Shown: positions 54,263 through 63,734, counted from the stretch's first letter. The stretch: 64,000 nucleotides of DNA from Segnochrobactrum spirostomi (GCF_009600605.1 NZ_VWNA01000001.1:1-64000); one strand, 5' to 3'. Numbers and translations are program-made. Notes: generated by a model from the sequence alone, not told the origin.

Positions 54263-56620
54263 ATGAAATCGATCAATGCCCGCATCGCCGAAGAGCTCGG
54301 CGTTCAGGAGCGCCAGGTCGCGGCGGCGGTCGAGCTTCTCGACGGCGGTTCGACGGTGCCGTTCATCGCGCGCTACCGCAAGGAAGCGACGGGCATGCTC
54401 GACGACGCGCAATTGCGCACCCTCGACGAGCGGCTGCGCTATCTACGCGAGCTCGAGGAGCGCCGCACCGCGATCCTCGACTCCGTGCGGGAGCAGGGCA
54501 AGCTCGACGACGCCCTCCGCCATGCCATCGAGACGGCCGAGACCAAGGCGCGCCTCGAAGACATCTATCTGCCGTTCAAGCCGAAGCGGCGCACCAAGGC
54601 ACAGATCGCGCGGGAAGCCGGCCTCGGGCCGCTCGCCGACGCGCTGCTCGCCGATGCCTCCCGCGAGCCGAAGGCCGTCGCCGCCGCGTTCGTCAATGCG
54701 GAGAAGGGCGTCGCCGACGAGGACGCCGCCCTCGAAGGCGCCCGTGCGATCCTGGTCGAGCGCTTCGCCGAGCATGCCGACCTGATCGGCCATCTGCGCG
54801 ATCTCGTCTGGAACGAAGGCCGCCTCGTCTCGAAGGTCCGGGAGGGCAAGGAGAAGGACGGCGCCAAGTTCGCCGACTATTTCGCCTTCTCCGAGCCGCT
54901 GAAGAAGCTGCCCTCGCACCGCATCCTGGCGCTGTTCCGCGGCGAGAAGGAAGAGACCCTCGATCTCAAGATCGAGCCCGAAGCGACGGATTCACAAAGA
55001 GGAACGGCGCTCGGGCCGCACGAGCTCGCGATCGCCCGCCGCTTCGCGGTCGAAGATCGCGGCCGTCCCGGCGACCGCTGGCTCACGGAGACGGTGCGCT
55101 GGGCGTGGCGCACCAAGATCCTCGTCCACATCGGCATCGACGTGCGCGGCCGGCTCTGGCAGGCGGCCGAGGACGACGCGGTCAAGGTGTTCGCGGGCAA
55201 CCTGCGCGACCTGTTGCTCGCGGCGCCGGCCGGCATGCGGGCGACGATGGGGCTCGATCCCGGCTACCGGACGGGCGTGAAGGTCGCCGTCATCGATGGC
55301 ACTGGTAAGGTGGTCGCGACCGGCACGATCTATCCCCACGAGCCGCACCGGCGCTGGGACGAGTCGCTCGCCACCCTCTCGAAGCTCGCCCGTCTCCACA
55401 AGGTCGAATTGATCGCGATCGGCAACGGCACCGCCTCGCGCGAGACCGACAAGCTCGCGATGGAGCTCGTCGCCCGCGAGCCGGACCTGAAGCTCACCAA
55501 GGTCGTCGTGTCGGAGGCGGGCGCCTCGGTCTATTCGGCCTCGGCCTATGCCTCGTCCGAGCTTCCCGATCTCGACGTTTCGCTGCGCGGCGCGGTGTCG
55601 ATCGCCCGGCGGCTCCAGGACCCGCTCGCCGAGCTCGTGAAGATCGATCCGAAGTCGATCGGCGTCGGCCAGTACCAGCACGATCTCGCCGAGCACAAGC
55701 TGTCCCGCTCTCTCGACGCGGTCGTGGAGGATTGCGTGAACGGCGTCGGTGTCGACGTGAACACGGCGTCGGCGCCGCTGCTCGCCCGCGTCTCGGGTCT
55801 CGGCGACTCGCTTGCCGGCAACATCGTCGCCTATCGCGACGCCAACGGGCCGTTCCGCACCCGGGCCGCGCTGAAGGCGGTGCCGCGGCTCGGGCCGAAG
55901 GCGTTCGAGCTCTCGGCCGGCTTCCTGCGCATCCCGAACGGCGACGATCCACTCGATGCCTCGTCCGTCCATCCGGAGGCCTATTCGGTGGTGCGCAAGG
56001 TGGCCACTGCGGCGAAGTCGGATGTGCGCGGCCTGATCGGCAACACTGCCGTGCTCCGCGCGCTGAAACCTGCGGCCTTCGTCGACGAGACGTTCGGCCT
56101 GCCCACGGTCACGGACATCCTGCGCGAGTTGGAGAAGCCCGGACGCGATCCGCGCCCCGCCTTCAAGACGGCGACGTTCCTCGAAGGCGTCGAGAAGGTC
56201 TCGGACCTGAAGCCGGGCATGCTGCTCGAAGGCACAGTGACCAACGTCGCGGCGTTCGGCGCCTTCGTCGATGTCGGCGTTCACCAGGACGGTCTCGTCC
56301 ACGTCTCCGCGATGTCCAAGACCTTCGTGAAGGATCCGCGCGAGGTGGTGAAGCCGGGCGACGTGGTGAAGGTGAAGGTTCTCGAGGTCGACGTCGAGCG
56401 CAAGCGCATCTCCTTGACCTTACGGCTCGACGATCCGCTGGAGCCCGCGGCACCGCGTGGGGCGGGTCCGCGCCAGGCGACCCGGAGTCCGGCGCCGAGC
56501 GGTGGCGGCGGCCGCAAGCCGGAGGCGCCCGGCAACAACGCCTTCGCCGACGCCTTGCGGCGCGCAGCCGAGGCGAAGGGCGGCGGTGCCGGGAGCGACC
56601 GGCGGCCGCCCAAGCGCTGA
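54263..56620 (+). CDS. tex: Tex family RNA-binding transcription accessory protein
   Basis: The 785-residue protein has Tex domain order: N-terminal helical region (RIAEELGVQERQVAAAVELLDGGSTVPFIARYRKEATG), YqgF-like nuclease fold from about residue 329 (MGLDPGYRTGVKVAVIDGTGKVVATGTIYPH), helix-hairpin-helix (about 490-560), and an S1 domain (about 648-718, LKPGMLLEGTVTNVAAFGAFVDVGVHQDGLVHVSAM). It binds RNA and affects transcription. The C-terminal 60 residues are a Gly/Pro/Arg-rich tail. The ATG at 54263 with GAGGAA upstream is chosen. Confidence 0.95.
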   Translation: MKSINARIAEELGVQERQVAAAVELLDGGSTVPFIARYRKEATGMLDDAQLRTLDERLRYLRELEERRTAILDSVREQGKLDDALRHAIETAETKARLEDIYLPFKPKRRTKAQIAREAGLGPLADALLADASREPKAVAAAFVNAEKGVADEDAALEGARAILVERFAEHADLIGHLRDLVWNEGRLVSKVREGKEKDGAKFADYFAFSEPLKKLPSHRILALFRGEKEETLDLKIEPEATDSQRGTALGPHELAIARRFAVEDRGRPGDRWLTETVRWAWRTKILVHIGIDVRGRLWQAAEDDAVKVFAGNLRDLLLAAPAGMRATMGLDPGYRTGVKVAVIDGTGKVVATGTIYPHEPHRRWDESLATLSKLARLHKVELIAIGNGTASRETDKLAMELVAREPDLKLTKVVVSEAGASVYSASAYASSELPDLDVSLRGAVSIARRLQDPLAELVKIDPKSIGVGQYQHDLAEHKLSRSLDAVVEDCVNGVGVDVNTASAPLLARVSGLGDSLAGNIVAYRDANGPFRTRAALKAVPRLGPKAFELSAGFLRIPNGDDPLDASSVHPEAYSVVRKVATAAKSDVRGLIGNTAVLRALKPAAFVDETFGLPTVTDILRELEKPGRDPRPAFKTATFLEGVEKVSDLKPGMLLEGTVTNVAAFGAFVDVGVHQDGLVHVSAMSKTFVKDPREVVKPGDVVKVKVLEVDVERKRISLTLRLDDPLEPAAPRGAGPRQATRSPAPSGGGGRKPEAPGNNAFADALRRAAEAKGGGAGSDRRPPKR

Positions 56621-56775
56621 CGAGGGCGCAGCCCGGCGACGACGCACGGCTTCGTGATGCTGCGCGGCAGCGCGGATTTTGCGCTGCATCATAGCTCGGC
56701 CGCGCCCCGCCCGTAGTCTCTCCCGCATCAGTCCCGGCGTGACGCGCTCCCGGGACGGCGTTCAGGAGAGTAGCC

Positions 56776-57780
56776 ATGGCGGCCAAGCGCACCGACGACG
56801 AGGCGGTCAGTCTGACGACCATCCCGCCTCGATCGACCTCGCACGAAAAGTTCGAGCGGCTGATCGGCAGCACACGGGACATCCCGCCGGTCAGGACGGC
56901 GGTCGCCCATCCCTGCGAAGCAACCTCGCTCGAAGGCGCCCTTCAGGCCGCCGCCGACAAGATCATCGTGCCGATCCTCGTCGGACCCGAGCACAGGATC
57001 CGGGCCGTCGCCGACGAGATCGGCGCGAGCCTCGACGGGATCGAGATCGTCGACACCCCGCACAGCCACGCCTCCGCCGCTGCCGCCGTCGAACTGGTGC
57101 GCGAGGGCAAGGCGTTCATGCTGATGAAGGGCAGCCTGCATTCGGACGAGATTCTCGCCGCCGTGGTCGACCACGCGACCGGGCTGCGCACCGAGCGGCG
57201 CATCAGCCATGTCTTCATCATGGACGTGCCGCTTTATTCCGAGCCGCTGTTTATCACCGACGCGGCGGTCAACATCTTCCCCGATCTCACGACCAAGCGC
57301 GACATCGTCCAGAACGCCATCGATCTCCACCTCGCGCTCGGGCTCGGAACGCCCCGCGTCGCGATCCTCTCGGCGGTCGAGACGGTGACGCCGAAGATCC
57401 CGAGCACGATCGAGGCCGCCGCGCTCTGCAAGATGGCCGACCGCGGCCAGATCGAAGGCGGCCTGCTCGACGGCCCGCTCGCCCTCGACAATGCGATCGA
57501 TCCCAAGGCGGCCGAGATCAAGGGTATCCGCTCGGAGGTCGCCGGCCGGGCCCAGATCCTCGTGGTCCCCGACCTCGAAGCGGGCAACATGCTCGCCAAG
57601 AACCTCACTTTCCTCGCCGGGGCCGATGCCGCCGGGGTCGTGCTCGGGGCCCGGGTGCCGATCGTGCTGACCTCCCGTGCCGACAATCTCATCGCGCGCC
57701 GGGCGTCCTGCGCCATCGCCGCGCTCTATGCCCAGAGCCTCGCCCGAGGCGGCGAGCGGACGGGGGAGGTGCGCTCATGA
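56776..57780 (+). CDS. Phosphate acyltransferase (phosphotransacetylase/phosphotransbutyrylase type)
   Basis: The 334-residue protein has the Pta/Ptb core: VRTAVAHPCEATSLEGALQAAADKIIVPILVGPEHRIRAVADEIG, HSHASAAAAVELVREGKAFMLMKGSLHSDEILAAVVD, RRISHVFIMDVPLYSEPLFITDAAVNIFPDLTTKRDIVQNAIDL, and GLLDGPLALDNAIDPKAAEIKGI. It moves acetyl or butyryl groups between CoA and phosphate. The stop overlaps the start of the DUF3141 gene by four bases (ATGA), and in other Rhizobiales these two occur with an acetate kinase; none is seen here. The ATG at 56776 has GGAG upstream. Confidence 0.87.
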   Translation: MAAKRTDDEAVSLTTIPPRSTSHEKFERLIGSTRDIPPVRTAVAHPCEATSLEGALQAAADKIIVPILVGPEHRIRAVADEIGASLDGIEIVDTPHSHASAAAAVELVREGKAFMLMKGSLHSDEILAAVVDHATGLRTERRISHVFIMDVPLYSEPLFITDAAVNIFPDLTTKRDIVQNAIDLHLALGLGTPRVAILSAVETVTPKIPSTIEAAALCKMADRGQIEGGLLDGPLALDNAIDPKAAEIKGIRSEVAGRAQILVVPDLEAGNMLAKNLTFLAGADAAGVVLGARVPIVLTSRADNLIARRASCAIAALYAQSLARGGERTGEVRS

Positions 57781-60113
57781 ATACGCCGACGATCCCCACC
57801 CGGGACACCACGAAGACGGCGGTTGCGGACCGGCCGGAGCGCCGGCGGGCGTCGCCCCGTGACGCCGACGCGATCCACGAAGGCGCTGTGCTCCATCCCG
57901 AGCACGAGCGCGCCGTCTCCCGCGGGCCGGTCGCCCACGGCGGCGTTCCGGCCGATCCCCATGCGCTCGCTCGGTCCGTCCGCCGCGGCCCCCTCGCACC
58001 CTGGCTCGACGCGGTCGATTATGCCTGGGACGCCTGGCAGCGCTCGATCCTCTATCTCGACGTGATGCGCGAGCGCGGCAACCAATATCGCGAGCACATG
58101 GCGAAGCGGACGCCGGGCGTCCTGATGTTCGACGCCGAAGTCCTCGTCGATGGACGGACTCTCGAGCATCCCTGCAATTACGGGCTGACGCGCATCCTGC
58201 CGCCCGAGGGGACGGTGATCGATCCCGGGAAGCGGCCCTATGTGGTGGTCGATCCGCGGGCCGGGCACGGTCCCGGCATCGGCGGCTTCAAGGCCGACAG
58301 CGAGATCGGCGTCGCGCTCGCGGCCGGCCATCCCTGCTACTTCATCGGCTTTCTGCCGGAACCGGTGCCGGGCCAGACGATCGAAGACGTGATGGCCGCC
58401 GAGGCCGTCTTCCTCGAGACCGTCATCGCCCGGCATCCCGGCGTGGAGGGATTGCCGGTCGTGGTCGGAAATTGCCAGGCCGGCTGGGCGGTGACGATGC
58501 TGGCCGCGGTGCGGCCGGACTTGTTCGGGCCGATCATCCTCGCCGGCTCACCGTTGTCGTTCTGGGCGGGTCACAAGGGCGGCTCGCCGATGCGCTATAT
58601 GGGCGGCCTGATCGGCGGAAGCTGGATGACGGCGCTCACCGGCGATCTCGGTCGGGGGCTGTTCGACGGCGCCTGGCTCGTCACCAACTTCGAGGCGCTC
58701 AATCCGGCCAACACCTTGTGGACCAAGCAGTTCAACCTGTGGGCCAAGGTCGACGAGGAGGCGCCGCGTTATCTCGGCTTCGAGCGCTGGTGGGGCGGCC
58801 ACATCGACCTCAACGCCGAGGAGATGCAGTTCATCGTCGATGAATTGTTCATGGGCAATCGCCTCGCCACCGCCGAACTCATCACCCGCGACGGCGTGCG
58901 CGTGGATCTGCGCTCGATCCGCTCGCCGATCGTCGTGTTCTGCTCCCGGGGCGACGACATCACGCCGCCGCCCCAGGCGCTCGGTTGGATTACCGACCTC
59001 TACGAGAGTGACGACGATCTGATCGGCTCGGGTCAGACGATCGTCTACACCGTCCACGACAGCACCGGCCATCTCGGCATCTTCGTCTCGGGCAGCGTGG
59101 TGCGCCGTGAGCACCGGGAGTTCGCCAACAACATCGAGCTGATCGATTGCCTGCCGCCCGGCCTCTACGAAATGGTTCTCATGCCGGCCGAGCCGGGAAG
59201 CGAGGAGGCTGAGCGCGGCGAACCGTGGATCGCCCGCTTCGAGGGGCGCACGCTCGCCGATGTCCGCACGCTCGTCGGGGCGAACGAGGAGGATGAGCGA
59301 GCCTTTGCAGCGGTCCGGCAGGTCTCCGAGGCGAATCTCGGCCTCTATCGGACGGTGCTCCAGCCGATCGTGCGGGCCGCGATCACCGAGCCCGGCACGC
59401 AGTGGCGCCATGCGCTGCAACCCTCGCGATTGCCGTTCGAGCTCTTTTCGGACACCCATCCGTTGGCGCCGATGGTCAAGCGCGCGGCAGCTCACGTGCG
59501 GGCCCATCGCCGCGCGGCGGCGCCGGACAATCCGCTTCTCGGCGTCCAGGACCTCGTCTCGAAGGCGATGGTGACTGGGCTCGACCTCTACCGGGACCGC
59601 CGCAATGCGGCGGCTGAGGCGCTGTTCTACGCCATTTACGGGGCGCCTCTCGTTCAGGCGTTGGCGGGGCTGAAGGCGTCCGACGCGGCGCCGCGCCGCC
59701 ATCCCGGCTTGATCCCGGAAGGCGTCGCGGCCCGCCGTCAGCACCGAGACGACCTCATGAAGCGTGTCGGGGAAGGGGGCATTCGCGAGGCGGCAATGCG
59801 CGCGGCGCTCTATGTCGGCCGCGGCGGGCTCGCCGTCGATGAACGCATGTTCGAGGTGGTGCGCGCCGTGCGGGCCGAGACTGCGGACGACGAAACCCAG
59901 GAGGACTTCAAGCGGCGGCTGCGCGAGCAATATCTGATGCTCGAGTTCGACGAGGTGGCTGCCCTCGCGGCGCTGCCGAAATTGCTGCCGGCGGACGAGG
60001 CGGTGCGGCGCAACATTCTGGCCCTGACGGAGCGTGTCCTGACGGCGGCGGGTCCCTTGAACGACGACGCCCGCCGGCGTCTCGACCATGTCGCGACCCT
60101 CTTCCTCTCGTAA
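57777..60113 (+). CDS. DUF3141 PHA-synthase-like alpha/beta-hydrolase
   Basis: The 778-residue protein has an alpha/beta-hydrolase core with a PHA-synthase-type nucleophile C233 in VVVGNCQAGWAV, an acid/His segment VVFCSRGDDITPPPQALGWI, and the His region DSTGHLGIFVSG, plus a long helical C-terminal half (about 520-778). DUF3141 proteins were annotated as poly(3-hydroxyalkanoate) synthetases, but their activity is unproven. A cysteine nucleophile fits a thioester acyl chemistry. Coupling to a phosphate acyltransferase suggests acyl-CoA use in PHA or volatile fatty acid metabolism. ATG at 57777 overlaps the previous stop. Confidence 0.85.
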   Translation: MNTPTIPTRDTTKTAVADRPERRRASPRDADAIHEGAVLHPEHERAVSRGPVAHGGVPADPHALARSVRRGPLAPWLDAVDYAWDAWQRSILYLDVMRERGNQYREHMAKRTPGVLMFDAEVLVDGRTLEHPCNYGLTRILPPEGTVIDPGKRPYVVVDPRAGHGPGIGGFKADSEIGVALAAGHPCYFIGFLPEPVPGQTIEDVMAAEAVFLETVIARHPGVEGLPVVVGNCQAGWAVTMLAAVRPDLFGPIILAGSPLSFWAGHKGGSPMRYMGGLIGGSWMTALTGDLGRGLFDGAWLVTNFEALNPANTLWTKQFNLWAKVDEEAPRYLGFERWWGGHIDLNAEEMQFIVDELFMGNRLATAELITRDGVRVDLRSIRSPIVVFCSRGDDITPPPQALGWITDLYESDDDLIGSGQTIVYTVHDSTGHLGIFVSGSVVRREHREFANNIELIDCLPPGLYEMVLMPAEPGSEEAERGEPWIARFEGRTLADVRTLVGANEEDERAFAAVRQVSEANLGLYRTVLQPIVRAAITEPGTQWRHALQPSRLPFELFSDTHPLAPMVKRAAAHVRAHRRAAAPDNPLLGVQDLVSKAMVTGLDLYRDRRNAAAEALFYAIYGAPLVQALAGLKASDAAPRRHPGLIPEGVAARRQHRDDLMKRVGEGGIREAAMRAALYVGRGGLAVDERMFEVVRAVRAETADDETQEDFKRRLREQYLMLEFDEVAALAALPKLLPADEAVRRNILALTERVLTAAGPLNDDARRRLDHVATLFLS

Positions 60114-60212
60114 AATCAGGACGGCTCGCCGACGGCCTCGCGAAAGGTGATAAGCGTTAATTCCAGCGTTGGGCTACGCTAACATCACATCATTCGAATC
60201 GCGGGGATCAGT

Positions 60213-60500
60213 ATGGAACGGAGCAAGAAGAAGATCATCGTCGCGGCGGCGGCTGTCATGGCGCTCGCCGCGGCCGGTTGCACCCAGCAGGAGACCAACC
60301 GGGCGGCGGTTGGCGGACTGGTGGGCGGTGGTCTCGGCGCCTTGACGGGTGGCCTCATCTCCCACACTCCGACGGGTGCACTGGTCGGCGCCGCGGTTGG
60401 TGCGGTCGGCGGTGCCGCGATCGGTGCCGCGACGACGCCGAAGCCGAAGACCTGCACGGCCTACGACTCCAACGGCCAGGCCGTGAAGGTCGCCTGCTGA
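60213..60500 (+). CDS. Glycine-zipper lipoprotein
   Basis: The 95-residue protein has a lipoprotein signal with lipobox LAAAGC (Cys23) and a YMGG/glycine-zipper body: AAVGGLVGGGLGALTGGLISHTPTGALVGAAVGAVGGAAIGAA (about 32-74). Glycine zippers pack helices in a membrane; related small lipoproteins sit in the outer membrane and influence permeability. The end TPKPKTCTAYDSNGQAVKVAC has two cysteines that could form a disulfide. Function unknown. It is monocistronic, with a hairpin at 60576-60598 downstream. Confidence 0.82.
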   Translation: MERSKKKIIVAAAAVMALAAAGCTQQETNRAAVGGLVGGGLGALTGGLISHTPTGALVGAAVGAVGGAAIGAATTPKPKTCTAYDSNGQAVKVAC

Positions 60501-60575
60501 GGCCTGAGCCAGGGGCGGGACGGCCGCCAACGGGGCGCGCCGTGATTAGGGTCTGCTGACATTGTGGAGAGAGTT

Positions 60576-60598
60576 GAGGGCGCCGCAATGGCGCCCTC
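60576..60598. terminator. Hairpin downstream of the lipoprotein gene
   Basis: GAGGGCGCC-GCAAT-GGCGCCCTC is a perfect 9-bp stem but has no T-run, so it may be a weak or bidirectional terminator. Confidence 0.5.
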
Positions 60599-60630
60599 GC
60601 TGTCTCTGCATGGGCGCTGCAGGTCTCGAG

Positions 60631-61455
60631 TCAGGGCGCTTCCATCCCCCGCAGCGCCTGATGCATGTAGGTGCTCGGGATGCTGAAGATGCCGTCATCG
60701 AATAGGGTGTTGAGGTCGACGATGACGTACATTGCCGAGGCGATGGCCGCCGCGCCCAAGATGATGATGATCGTGGCGATGGGATTGGTCGGGGCCGTGA
60801 GGCCGAAGCAGGCGAACACGATCACCATCCAGAGGACCAGCGTGAGCAGGAACGGCAAGTCGACGGTCGGGTTCTCGACCGAGAGCAGATACCATCGGTT
60901 CTGATCGAGATCGCGGAATTGGCGATCGGCGGCATTGCGCGCCTCGCGCTCCACGAGCCCGTCTTGGGGCAGATTGACGACGGCGACGCCGATTTTGTTG
61001 ATCATCTGGCCGAGTTTGGAATTCGCAATATCGATATCGTTCGGGTTGTCCGGCGCCAGGCGCGGATAATAATCGCCCTTCGGAGAAGGCTCCTCGGACC
61101 ACGTGGAGGCGATGGCGGCCGCGGTGTAAGCGCGGAGCTGAGCCCGAATGTCGTCGGCGACCGGGCCGGCATCGCGGAGGGCACGATCGAGCTCGATCAA
61201 TTTGATTGCATAATTGTGCATCTCGCCATCGGCCGTGTCGAAGGCGGTCTTCGACGACGAGACGAGGAGACCGAGAACGATCGAGGCGAAGGTCACGAGC
61301 ATCGTGACCGAAACCTGGATCAGCTCGATCGTCTCCCGCGATCGGTGGCGTTCGGCGATCTGCGTGCGGATCAGGCCGCCGAACAACGCCGCTCCAGCGA
61401 GGCAGACGAGGACGAAGAGGCCCGTGTAGAGGGGAGACTGGGCCAAGGCGCTCAT
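60631..61455 (-). CDS. DUF4239-like membrane protein
   Basis: The 274-residue protein has membrane helices near residues 8-28, 45-65, 205-228 and 232-252, with a soluble loop of about 130 residues between the pairs. This layout, with VTMLVTFASIVLGLLVSSSKTAFD and ending in a short tail, matches the bestrophin-like DUF4239 family; function is unknown, possibly channel-like. The ATG at 61455 has GGGAG upstream; a TTG at 61476 is less likely. Confidence 0.75.
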   Translation of the reverse strand: MSALAQSPLYTGLFVLVCLAGAALFGGLIRTQIAERHRSRETIELIQVSVTMLVTFASIVLGLLVSSSKTAFDTADGEMHNYAIKLIELDRALRDAGPVADDIRAQLRAYTAAAIASTWSEEPSPKGDYYPRLAPDNPNDIDIANSKLGQMINKIGVAVVNLPQDGLVEREARNAADRQFRDLDQNRWYLLSVENPTVDLPFLLTLVLWMVIVFACFGLTAPTNPIATIIIILGAAAIASAMYVIVDLNTLFDDGIFSIPSTYMHQALRGMEAP

Positions 61456-61843
61456 GGGCGAGACGCTCCCTTTCAATGGACGATGGCGTCTTCCGAAAAG
61501 ACCGCGACCCGCGGATGCGCGCCATTTAACAAAAATCGCGGCCTTGGCAGATGGCTTTCTGAAGCGCGCGGCGGCGAACGGCCCTACGGGCTGTTGTCTC
61601 CATCGAGGGCGCGTCCCCTATCATCCGCCCGTTCGCGGTTGGCGTGAAGCGCAGATCGACCCAATTTTCCTCATTGTGCCGACGCGGGATTCGCCCGCAT
61701 CGTCCCGACATTGAGCGCCGCGGGATGCAGCGTCGGTCCAGCGTGCGAGCGCAGGATGCGATCGGTGCCGGCGGCGGCGGCCCTTCACGGGATCGTGAGG
61801 GTGGACCGTCCGCGAGATCGCGGACGCGAAAGGGCGAGACGGA
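61456..61843. other. Intergenic region with a palindrome before the secreted unknown
   Basis: About 390 bp without a convincing gene. GTCCGCGA-GA-TCGCGGAC (61808-61825) is a perfect 8-bp inverted repeat 18 bp before the next start codon; it could be a leader hairpin or operator. Confidence 0.5.
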
Positions 61844-62365
61844 ATGAGAACTCGGTTGGATGAGACGATGCCTTCGCGCCGGCGCGTGGCGTCCGGACTG
61901 GCGGCCGTGATGGTGGCGGTGGCGGTGGCCGGGGGGGCGACGCTGCCCGCGCGTGCCGACGACACCTTCGAGGGCAAGAAGCCCGTCGGAACGATCTCGC
62001 TCAAGCAGTTCCAGGCCGGCTATCTCGCCAGCGCCGGCGGCGGCGAGGGTGTCCTCGTGTTTGATGGGCACAAGGTGCCGTTCTCGATCGGCGGGCTCGG
62101 CGTCGGCGGCGTCGGTGCGGCGGAGACCGAGGCGGAGGGCTACGTCTACGGTCTGACCAACCTCGCGCAGTTTCCCGGCAACTATGTCCAGGTGCGCACC
62201 GGCTTCGCGATCGGAACATTCGGCGGCGGGGATCTCACGCTGCGCAACAAGGCGGGCGTCGTTCTCAAGCTCAAGGCGCACCGCAAGGGTCTGATGCTCG
62301 GCTTCGGAGGTGATGTGATTTCCGTCACCCTGAAGGAGACACCGGCCCAGGTGAAGGCGAACTGA
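61844..62365 (+). CDS. Secreted protein of unknown function, glycine-rich beta type
   Basis: The 173-residue protein has a signal peptide (hydrophobic core about 18-33, cleavage near PARADD at 38) and a mature part rich in Gly and beta-prone residues: FQAGYLASAGGGEGVLVFDGHKVPFSIGGLGVGGVGAAETEAEGYVYGLTNLAQFPGNYVQVRTGFAIGTFGGGDLTLRNKAGVVLKLKAHRKGLMLGFGG. I do not recognise a named family; it has no cysteine. A second in-frame ATG at 61868 (MPSRRRVA) would give a tighter signal peptide and is an alternative start. It stands alone. Confidence 0.68.
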   Translation: MRTRLDETMPSRRRVASGLAAVMVAVAVAGGATLPARADDTFEGKKPVGTISLKQFQAGYLASAGGGEGVLVFDGHKVPFSIGGLGVGGVGAAETEAEGYVYGLTNLAQFPGNYVQVRTGFAIGTFGGGDLTLRNKAGVVLKLKAHRKGLMLGFGGDVISVTLKETPAQVKAN

Positions 62366-62425
62366 TCGCAGTTGCCCGCAGGAGCGGCCGCCTCGCGTGG
62401 CTGCTCCGCGTCGCGGTTACCGCAC

Positions 62426-63652
62426 CTACATCAAGGCGACCCACGCCGCCGCCAGCGCCAGCGAGGCGAGCGTCACCGGCAGGCCGGCGCGGCAGAATTC
62501 CGCCGCGCCGATGCGCACACGGCGCGCCGCCGCCTGCTCCACCACGATGATGCCCGCGAGCGATCCGAAGATCACGAGATTGCTCGAGAAGCCCGTTCCG
62601 AGCGAAAGCGCCGCGCCGATCGCGAGCGGGTTCGCGGCGTGGGACAGGAACGGCGTCACCAGCATCACGGCGGGATTGTTGCCGACGATGTTGGAGATCA
62701 CCGAGACGACGCCGAGCAGGACCATCGGCTGGGCGAGGTCGAAGCCGGAGGCGGCGAGCGCCGCGATCGCCTTCTGCGGCAACTCGGTTTCCGTGAACGC
62801 GGCATTGACGACGAAGAGCCCCATCAAGAGCAGGAGCAGGCTGCCGTCGACGGTCTTCAGCACGTCCTTGGAGGCGATGGTGCGGTTGAGCAGCATGACC
62901 GCCGCCGCGGCGAGCGCCACCAGATCGCGCGGCCAATCGGTCGTGACGAAGATCACGATGACCGCGAGCGTGACGACGAGCGTCTTGATCGTCTCGGCCT
63001 TGTCGAGCCGCGGCACGCTCGCTCGGGCCGGCGCCTCCGCCGACGGCGCGCGCATCCACCGCCCGCGATAGAGGAAGGCGATGACACCCCACACCAGCGG
63101 CAGCGAGAGCGCCGCCGGCACGAAGGCCGCGGCGAGGAAGCCGTTGAAGGAGAGCCCGAGCGTCTGCGCGACGATCATGTTCTGCGGACTGCCGATGATC
63201 GTCGCAGCCGAGCCGGTGTTGCTGGCGAAGCAGAAGCCGAGCAGGAACGGCACCGGGTTCAGACCGCGCGACAGGGTGATCGAGACGAGGAGCGGCGTCA
63301 TCGCCACCACGACCACGTCGTTCGTGAGAAGCGCCGAGAGGACGCCGCCGGTGAGGACGAGGAGGGCGAGCAGCGCCGCCGGACCGACCTTGAGCAGCGC
63401 CACGCGCGCGGCGAGCCAGCCATAGAAGCCGGACACGACGAAGCCGCCGGACACCACCATCAGTCCGAACAGGAGCGCGATCGTGCGGTAGTCGATCGCC
63501 GCCCAGGCCTGGCCGTCGGTGATCCGCGCCGTGGCGATCATGGCGAAGGCGCCGATCACCGCGGCGCCGGTGCGGTCGACCAGGAATCCCGGCAGGTGGC
63601 CGATCGCGAGCGCCACGTAGACGAGGAGAAAGATGAGGAGCGTGGTGTCCAT
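62426..63652 (-). CDS. SLC13/ArsB-NhaD-like permease
   Basis: The 408-residue protein has ten or so membrane helices and the ion-transporter superfamily motifs LTGGVLSALLTNDVVVVAMTPLLV and LGFCFASNTGSAATIIGSPQNMIV, repeated in the second half as VVSVISNIVGNNPAVMLVTPFL. The family includes arsenite, dicarboxylate and Na+/H+ carriers; no arsenic gene is nearby, so the substrate is not known. No clear SD is seen before the ATG at 63652. A 12-bp perfect palindrome lies 71 bp upstream. Confidence 0.82.
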   Translation of the reverse strand: MDTTLLIFLLVYVALAIGHLPGFLVDRTGAAVIGAFAMIATARITDGQAWAAIDYRTIALLFGLMVVSGGFVVSGFYGWLAARVALLKVGPAALLALLVLTGGVLSALLTNDVVVVAMTPLLVSITLSRGLNPVPFLLGFCFASNTGSAATIIGSPQNMIVAQTLGLSFNGFLAAAFVPAALSLPLVWGVIAFLYRGRWMRAPSAEAPARASVPRLDKAETIKTLVVTLAVIVIFVTTDWPRDLVALAAAAVMLLNRTIASKDVLKTVDGSLLLLLMGLFVVNAAFTETELPQKAIAALAASGFDLAQPMVLLGVVSVISNIVGNNPAVMLVTPFLSHAANPLAIGAALSLGTGFSSNLVIFGSLAGIIVVEQAAARRVRIGAAEFCRAGLPVTLASLALAAAWVALM

Positions 63653-63722
63653 CGGGCGACCGGACGCGAGGGAAATGCGGAACCGCCGGCCGGGCGCGCC
63701 GCCGGCCGATCTCTGCGATTCT

Positions 63723-63734
63723 ATCCTATAGGAT
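63723..63734. promoter_or_regulatory. Perfect 12-bp palindrome upstream of the permease gene
   Basis: ATCCTATAGGAT reads the same on both strands and is AT-rich in a GC-rich region, in the 138 bp between the permease and ppk2 genes. It might be an operator of the minus-strand permease; no regulator gene is nearby. Confidence 0.4.

Noticed and set aside
60151-60185. Repeated AGCGTT and AACGCT near the glycine-zipper gene as an operator or origin element
   Set aside because: The copies are short, irregularly spaced and expected by chance; no further support.
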